A DNA stretch of 64,000 nucleotides from Biomphalaria glabrata. Its lineage: Eukaryota; Mollusca; Gastropoda; Planorbidae. The stretch covers positions 44,773,199-44,837,198 of the forward strand of contig NC_074718.1 in the NCBI RefSeq assembly GCF_947242115.1, in the 5' to 3' direction. Position 1 is the stretch's first letter. The number at the start of each line of letters is the position of its first letter. The translations under genes were made by a program, and so were the position numbers. Shown piece after piece: positions 56,890-64,000 of the stretch. Under the pieces are notes generated by a model. The model saw nothing but the letters and a program-made list of their open reading frames with translations, was not told the origin of the DNA and ran no database searches.

Positions 56890-59800
56890 TGGTGTCAGAA
56901 TAAAACTTAAAAAGCTGTCCAGACAAAGGTTTTTATTAATCTAATAATGGCTTCTTTTTATTTTGAGCAACCAATCTTGAATTGGAATGCTAAAGATCTG
57001 TATCAAGAGTTTTTAAGGTTTCAACAGCAGGTGAGCTTTTGTTTCAAAGGACCGTTAGCTGGTGCCGATAGTAAACAAAAAGCCGGATGGCTGGGAATGT
57101 GGATAGGCCAGCAAGGCCGTGAGGTTTACAAAACTCTAAATATTACTGATAGTGAAGAGGGAGATCCGCAATTGCTATTAAAGAAAATAGAAGACTACAT
57201 AAGGCCAAGACAAAATAAAAGAGTGTCTAGATTTAGAGCACATCAGAGAAAGCAGGTAGAAGGAGAAAGTTTTGATAAATTTGTTAAAGACCTAAAGCTT
57301 CTCATTATGGACTGTGAGTATGACAACCCAGACGATATGCTTATTGATTTGATTATTAGTGGAGTCATACACGAAAAGGTACAATTAAGACTACTTGATC
57401 AGGGACAGAAGTTGACCCTTAGCAAGGCTATTGAAATTGGACAACAATATGAGATGTCGCAAAGCCAAGTGAAAATGTTTAGGGGCCAAGAAGTTCTAGC
57501 AATCAAGAGACAGTCACACAATGTACTAAAGCAGAAGTCTAAAGACAACTCAGATAAATTATGTAGTAAATGCGGCAAGAACCACGAAAAGGGAAAATGT
57601 CCAGCAATAGGAACCACATGCAATTTCTGCAAAAAGAAAAACCACTGGTTTCAAATGTGCAGAAAAAGACGCAACGTCAATCTAGTAGAAGATGACAGTC
57701 ACAGTGATGAAAATATTATATCTGTTAGCACTGCAAGTAGCCAGTATAAAAAGGGTAATATTGAGAACATCAATGTCGTCGAAGACAAGTGGACTGTAAA
57801 ACTAGTCGTGCATGGCAAGACATTAATTTTTCGTATCGACACTGGTGCAAGATGTAACATTCTTGTCAAGTCAGAGTTTGAAAAGCTCAAAGACAAAGTA
57901 AAACTTGCTTATTCAGCAAAGTCGCTCAAGTCTTACTCTAATCATGTTATTAAGACTTTAGGAGCAGTAGTGCTACCTTTGAAAAATAATATCCAAGAGG
58001 TGAAAGCAAGGTTTGAGGTAGTAGACATTAGTCAAGAGAACATTTTGAGTGGTGACACAGCAGAATGTTTAGGACTACTACAACGGATAGACAGCATAGA
58101 ATCCAAGGCAGAAGACGAGTTACAAAGAGAATTTCCTGAAATGCTGAAAACAACTGGAACACTGCCAGGAGAATACAAGATTCAGTTACAGGAAAATGCT
58201 AAAGGAGTTATTCATCCACCACGTCGCTTAGCAGCATCTCTACGCAATAAAGTTGAAGAAAAACTTAAAGAAATGCAAGCTGATGGATTTATTACTGCCG
58301 TACATGAACCTACTGAATGGGTTAGCTCCATGGTTGTTTCGTTCAGGAATGACAAAGTTAGAATATGTATTGATCCAAAAGATCTCAATAAAGCAATCAG
58401 AAGGGAACATCACCCGATGAAAACTATTGAAGATGTGATCACTAATATTCCAGATTCGAAGATATTCTCAGTTCTCGATGCCAAGTCAGGGTTTATGCAA
58501 ATAAAGCTTGAAAGAGAATCTTCATTTCTCACAACTTTCAACACACCTCTGGGAAGATATAGATGGTTACGATTACCTTTTGGTATCAAATCAGCGCCAG
58601 AAATTTACCAAAGAATTATGGATGAAATGCTTCAAGGAATTGAAGGAGCATATGTCATCATAGACGACATTCTAGTAGCTGGTAGAGATGTTGAGCATCA
58701 TGATCACATTTTGAAACAAGTCATGCAAAGAGCAACGAAGTACAATCTAAAGCTGAACTATGACAAGTGCAAGATAAGGCAAAACAGAGTACCTTATATG
58801 GGCCATATCTTGTCAGAGAAAGGTTTAGAACCAGATCCAGCAAAGATAAAGGCAATTATTGACATGCCAGCTCCTCAAGACAAAGATGGAATCAGAAGAT
58901 TTCTAGGTTTAATTCAGTACCTAGCAAAATTTATTCCTTATCTAAGTCAAGCAGATGCTCCAATACGAAAGCTTCTAAAAGATGATATAGAATTTCAATG
59001 GAATCATGAACAAAACAAGAGTTTCAAAGAATTGAAACATCTTTGTACAAACCCTCCAGTTTTAGCATATTATGATGTCAACAAGAACGTAGAGATAGAA
59101 TGTGATGCAAGTAAAGATGGACTGGGAGCAGTATTACTCCAGGAAGGTCGTATAATTGCATACGCATCAAGAGCTCTCACAGATATAGAAACAAGATATG
59201 CTCAAATTGAGAAGGAAATGCTCTCAATTGTGTATAGTACAAGCAAATTTCACTGCTACATATTTGGTAAAGAAGTAACAGTTTATAATGATCACAAACC
59301 TCTGGAGCAAATCTTCAAGAAACCTCTATTGTCAGCACCAATGAGAATACAGAAGATGCTAATAAGACTGCAGTGGTATGATCTGAAAGTCTGTTACAGA
59401 AAAGGCAAGGAAATGTTTATCTCCGATACACTTTCTCGTGCACATCTACCAAATACTGATACACAGACATGTGAATTTACAGATGATTCAGTGCATATGA
59501 TCTCTGTAAGTGATTCGAAATACAATGAAATTAAAGACTGTACAAGCAAGGAACTTTCAATGCTTCTGGAAGTAATTATGACTGGTTGGCCAGACACAAG
59601 AAGCGAGACTCCAATTGAAGTCAGGCCGTATTGGGATTCAAGAGACCAGTTATCAACTTCGGATGGTATTATATACAAAGGTCTGAGAATAGTCATGCCA
59701 CCAAGCTTACGTAAATACATGCTAAATCTGATTCACAAGTCTCACTTAGGAATAGTCAAGTGTAAGCAGAGAGCCAGAGAAGTCATGTATTGGCCAGGCA

Positions 59801-60431
59801 TGAATGCAGACATTGAAGTGACAGTTAGGGATTGTAGCAGGTGTGCTGAACAACAGAATCAAAATGTGTCAGAACCGCTAATACCTACCAAGACACCAGA
59901 TCTCAAGGTGGTGAAGAAACACTTTGACTCCGAGAAACAGTCTGAGAAACATTGTTATGATAAGAGGAAAGGAGTTAAGAGTCATAATCCACTACAAAAC
60001 GGAACGGCAGTCAGAATGCAACTTAATTCTGAGTGGAAACCAGGAACAGTAGTTTCGAAGCATTCTAAGCCTAGATCGTATAATGTCAAAAGTGGAAATA
60101 AGGTCTACAGAAGAAACAGAATACACATCAGAAAGTCTTCTGAGAAAGCAAACAGATTTGACAATATTTATGACTTTCCAGATGACATCTCAGAACAACC
60201 AGAACCACTAAATCTAGAGAGTCCAAGATTACAAACTACACTAGATTTTGAGCCGCCACTACACACTGCTTCTTCTAACACCTCTAGACCAAATGAACCT
60301 TATGTAACACGCTCAGGCAGAGTAGTTAACAAACCCAAGAGACTTGATTTGTGATGAACTGATTAGACTTTTTAGTTGACTAGTTTGTTAGTTATTCTGA
60401 TAAATAGATTTTCTAAATTAAAGAAGAGAGA

Positions 60432-60573
60432 TGTAACATAATAGTATTATATGTACATTTGCACACTAGCGCGTCAGTGCAACACCGCTTGTGTTTACTT
60501 AATAAATGGAGTTCCTAATATGTCTTCCCTCTTAAACACTAGTTTGTTATTTGTGTAACACGAATATTCTACA
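60432..60573 (+). repeat. 3' LTR of the Gypsy element
   Basis: 142 bp, preceded by the purine run and followed by the CCTAT target duplication. Confidence 0.92.
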
Positions 60574-60574
60574 C

Positions 60575-60680
60575 CTATCTAGAAGGGGTCGTCGAAAGAA
60601 AAGCTGTCTGGACAACGTAAAAGAATGGGCTGGCCTTTCTCTTGATATCATGCTAAGAACTGGAGCGTTTTGATTAAGCG
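60575..60680 (+). mobile_element. LINE C-terminal fragment
   Basis: The plus strand reads LSRRGRRKKSCLDNVKEWAG then LSLDIMLRTG, the usual LINE C-terminal phrase. It directly follows the Gypsy element and may be the far end of the LINE at 55985-56640. Confidence 0.6.
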
Positions 60681-60919
60681 AACAGTTAAAGCACCCCTAA
60701 GACGATCGACGAGTCAATTCAAGGAACGGACGATACCTAGATGTAGACTTGTTTGGGCTACTTTTTTTTTCGGTAATTAGTTAACTCTTTTTAAAAATTC
60801 GGAAGTCTTTAAGTGCCGCTGTGTTTACAAACAATGGACCAGGAGTGCTAGCCTAGACTAATCTAGAATTCTAGATAGGATTCCAGGAGTTCTAGTCTAG
60901 ATCTATCTAGCTCTATAAA

Positions 60920-63783
60920 ATGCGCGCAGTTAGGAATAGTATCTTGCATTATATTTTCGTCATAATTATCTTATTTGATATAAATCTAGTTTTAACAGAA
61001 GAAACTAAAAATATAAAAAATGTAGCTGCTCAGCAGCGGAGGTAAGCCAAAAATTTGACTAATTTGAGAAATGAAGAATCATTTCATTGACATTAGAATA
61101 GATCTATTAATATTATCATATAATAATAATAACACAAAATATAATATTAAGCCTACTTGTATCAATTAGTTTGGAGATCACCATAGGGATGGGAGTGGGG
61201 CACTAGTTCTTTTCTGACTTTTCATTAATATTTTCAGTAACAAGAAAGTTAGAACTTAAGACTTAGATTGTTAGATCTAGAAAAATCTAGTCAATCTAGA
61301 TCTAGATGATAGATCTGATGGCTACATCATACTAGATGAGATTTGTGTCTATATCTATAATGAAAGTAACAGTAACATCATTATGATTATGTTTCTATGC
61401 TTCATACCTCTCCACCAAACTCGGTTCTGAGCAGCTTTCTTCATATTCTACCATATTATTCCAGAATCTTTAGCTTGACTGATGACTGACCCCTTCCAGG
61501 TTTGCTTGGGCCTGCCCACTTTCCTTGCAGATTCCAATCAAGTGCCTACCTTGCAACATTGGTAGTTAGTTTTTGCAGGATGTATTCTTTCACTTTTTAA
61601 AATCTCGGGCTATGGGTATTTGCTTGGTTCTCTCCACAAGCTGACAGTAGATATCCTAGAGATGTCTTATTTGGGCCAAATTTTTTGAAGAGTGGTAAAG
61701 GCAAACCTAACTTTATAAAAAAAAGTATTAATATGATTTTGTATATTTACCGTCTTTGCTAACCCTACTTTCCAGATTTGTGAGATGGTTAGTATAAAGG
61801 GTGTTCTCCCCTGTAGCATGATTGGGTTCTCTTGTCTGTCATTCATCCTCCTAAGTCTGGTCTTTCTTGTGAATTGAAGATTATTACAATACCTCCAGGA
61901 AATGAAAGTGGGCAGGGTTTGAACCTGGGCACTAGGACCTTATGACCAGGTAGCCATTCAAGAGCCAGAGGCAAGACAGTCCAGGCGTCAAAAACTTCAC
62001 AATCTGATTTGGCCTTAAATTTATTAGATCTATTATATATCAGTTATTGGCCTATGAAATAATGAATTACTACTTACAGACAGAATAGTTTCTATTACAG
62101 ATTAATGAATAATGAATGTTAGATCTATTCAGAAGTTAAAAATTTTCAATTTCTCAAGTGTCATCTGCACAATATCGTGCTATCAAGAAAGGTGCAGGTC
62201 AAATATGAAAAAACAGTTTAAAACATTTTTACAAAGCTTATATCAACTCATTCTGTCTGGTTAAAAGTTTGTGCGTACGTTATTTCTCTTGACACCGATC
62301 TCAAATCAAGCTGAAATTTTGCACATTTATTTCTTTTACCTGAAAACACTAGAATCAATTTTAAAAAAAATCTAATTAGTTAATTAACTATTGGAAATTA
62401 AGTATTTTGTTTGGTATATTGAAATTGTACATGACTGAATTGGTGGAATAAGCTGAATTAGTCCCCTTTATAGGTTGTAGTCTAAGTCTTAATGAACACA
62501 AGCAAATACTTTAAAGTGAGTTTGAAACAAACAATACATATCTATACAATCTTCTATAGACATAAGCACCTCACTAGCAGAGTAATTAGTATGTTGGCTT
62601 GAGAAGGCATGAACCTTGAGTTCAAAATTCAGGTCTTTCCCCCTTTTTCATTTTAGTTAAAATGCTTTTAAAAACCAATTAGGGTAAAATTCACCCAGAT
62701 ATCCCTTTCTTTGTCCCCCCCCCCCCCTTATTTTCCCAACTGGTCCAGGTGTGTACAATCATAGCATATTGAGAAAGCTAAAAGCCTGAAATAGCGCTAA
62801 ACAAAAACAATTGTTACAAATATTTCTAATCGCGCAGATTTATTGTTCTTTGTCTAGATCTATTAGGAATTTAATTTCATGACTGATCCAAACTAATTGA
62901 TACAATTACACTTCATCAAAGGATTTTTTATGATTTTCTTTTTGTAGGATATAATTTAGAAATGTAAATTTTTTCTGATAAGGTTTAATAAAAAAAATTG
63001 TAGAAAAATAAATGAATATTTAATTATTTATATTAAGTTAATGTCTTTACCTCTCTTTATAAATGATTTCAGGTGCTCTTATAAAGTCAGGAAATTGTGG
63101 CAGACAGACATCAGCTCATTTCCATTTGCTGCTTCACCTCTTGTGACTGACATTGATGGAGATGGAGGATTGGATATCGTAGCCGCACCATTTGGAGAAA
63201 CATTGGCCGTCATAGAAGGAGAGACTGGGAAATATCTTCACGACACAAGCTGGCCCCAACACAATCTAGATAAGTCTGTACATTCTTCTGCTTTGCAGGT
63301 ACACACCCAATGTTAAGTTAACTTACACGCACATGCACAAGGGAAATGTGAAAGTTGTTATATCTTAAGATTAGTCTTGTTGTATTTGTAGTTCAAATAG
63401 AATTTGGCATTGAGTGGGACATATGACTTCATCTATCAATCAATATATGATAGCATGTTAGTCCTTCCTATTTATTGGATAGTGATTTATTATTATTGTT
63501 ATTGTTTAAAATATAAGGCGTTGTCTTTGAGTCCAAAGATGGCTTTCTGGTCATGCGGCATGCGCGTTTGACTGTCGTTCGATCATCTCAATGGTTCCAG
63601 GTTAGTACTAATAATACTATGCCAGCTATTTTTTTTTAATCTCTCTTCAAACTTTCTCACATTTATTTGTTGCAGTTTGATATTGATGGTGATGGAATTC
63701 TTGATTTGTTGTTTGTCACCTCACAAGGGGAAGGTTTGTTTTACACTTCTCTCGGGCATGCCCTACCCAAGTACACTTTTCAG
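60920..63783 (+). CDS. DEX1-like FG-GAP repeat protein, 5' exons (partial)
   Basis: Three exons join in frame: 60920-61041, 63073-63298 and 63676-63783; the last ends at a GT donor and the gene leaves the window. The start MRAVRNSILHYIFVIIILFD is a signal peptide or anchor. Then come KLWQTDISSFPFAASPLVTD with a calcium-loop DIDGDGGLDIV (67-77), VHSSALQ, and a second loop DIDGDGILDLL (118-128). Such DxDxDG loops mark FG-GAP/beta-propeller blades. The order (WQT...P.V.DIDGDG...HSSAL..DIDGDG) recalls plant DEX1, a membrane-anchored, probably calcium-binding protein. Function in animals is unknown to me. Intron 1 (2.0 kb) holds LINE and SINE pieces. Confidence 0.85.
61385..61560 (-). mobile_element. 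LINE C-terminal fragment
   Basis: Minus-strand text resembles 'WN.QGKW.GP.KPGRGQSS' then 'EYEESCSEPSLVER', a diverged form of the GKRxRGRPKxTWRR...AQxRxxWR ending seen in mollusc LINEs. Frames are broken. Confidence 0.45.
61870..61985 (-). repeat. SINE family III copy
   Basis: The minus strand reads CTGGACTGTCTTGCCTCTGG, GGTAGCTACCTGGTCATAAG-like head words and CCCAGGTTCAAACCCTGCCC (B box), then AGGTATTGTAATAATCTTC. It lies in intron 1 of the DEX1-like gene. Confidence 0.6.
63541..63602 (+). repeat. SINE family III head fragment
   Basis: GGCTTTCTGGTCATGCGGCA and TGACTGTCGTTCGATC match the family III head; it stops at GGTTCCAGG before the B box is complete. Confidence 0.6.
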
Positions 63784-63904
63784 GTAAAAAGAAATCTTTT
63801 TCTCTTAACATTTGAAATACTTTACATTTATATACATTTTAGTCTTCTGGTACTTCCTGCAAACATTTTATTTTATTTTAGCTTTTAAATATTTAATTTA
63901 ACCA

Positions 63905-64000
63905 TTACTTCAGTCTGTATTGTTACTTCAGTCTGTATTGTTACTTCAGTCTGTGTTGTTACTTCAGTCTGTATTGTTACTTCAGTCTGTATTGTTACTC
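63905..64000. repeat. 18-bp tandem repeat running off the window
   Basis: The unit TTACTTCAGTCTGTATTG repeats at least five times to the last base, with one A-to-G variant. It lies in an intron of the DEX1-like gene. Confidence 0.9.

Larger units (their letters stand above)
56748..60573 (+). mobile_element. Ty3/Gypsy LTR retrotransposon, very young, broken fossil
   Basis: Two 142-bp LTRs (56748-56889, 60432-60573), each TGTAAC...TCTACA, look identical by eye. A 5-bp duplication CCTAT flanks the element (56743-56747, 60574-60578). A primer-binding-site-like TGGTGTCAGAAT follows the 5' LTR, and a purine run AAAGAAGAGAGA precedes the 3' LTR. One long gag-pol frame (56947-60354) holds, in order, gag with Cys/His knuckles, an aspartic protease (DTGA), reverse transcriptase, RNase H and integrase-related parts. 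Family: Ty3/Gypsy. The element is not whole; about one break. Identical LTRs imply a recent insertion. It lies between LINE remnants. Confidence 0.92.

Overview
The window is animal nuclear DNA: AT-rich, with intron-split genes, GT-AG junctions and dense interspersed repeats. The gene content (vanin-type pantetheinase, GCNA, FPGT, mitochondrial IF3 and bL27m), three tRNA-derived SINE families and many islands rich in AGATCT/TCTAGA suggest a gastropod mollusc, probably a panpulmonate snail. That assignment is inference from memory of such genomes; no search was run.

Layout of genes: (1) 699-2273 (+) the last three exons of ribonucleotide reductase large subunit RRM1. (2) 8729-10792 (-) mitochondrial translation initiation factor 3, whose terminal exon occurs twice because 1,662 bp (6101-9424) is tandemly duplicated. 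(3) 16202-20313 (-) a six-exon, 186-residue four-TM protein of unknown function. (4) 24387-28745 (+) a two-exon vanin/biotinidase-family amidohydrolase. (5) 32555-43372 (+) a 13-exon GCNA/ACRC protein with a SprT-type metalloprotease domain. (6) 44345-44800 (-) mitochondrial ribosomal protein bL27m, convergent with GCNA. (7) 47371-50897 (+) fucose-1-phosphate guanylyltransferase. (8) 60920-63783+ (+) the start of a DEX1-like FG-GAP protein that runs off the window.

Between and inside these genes lie many mobile elements. They include two hAT-type non-autonomous elements with 8-bp target duplications (one with an empty-site paralogue 400 bp away), an 81-bp TTAA-ended palindrome (three copies), a MITE with 40-bp inverted repeats (three copies), SINE families I-III with chimeras, 3'-end fragments of several LINE families, and one very young Ty3/Gypsy LTR element (a broken fossil) lying between LINE remnants.

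The genes do not form one pathway; this is an ordinary mixed gene neighbourhood. RRM1 and GCNA both touch DNA metabolism, and MTIF3 and MRPL27 both serve mitochondrial translation, but I see no evidence of functional clustering. I found no convincing new biological system. The most notable structures are the duplicated MTIF3 terminal exon, a 4 x 130-bp exon/donor array in GCNA, and the palindromic and MITE families.
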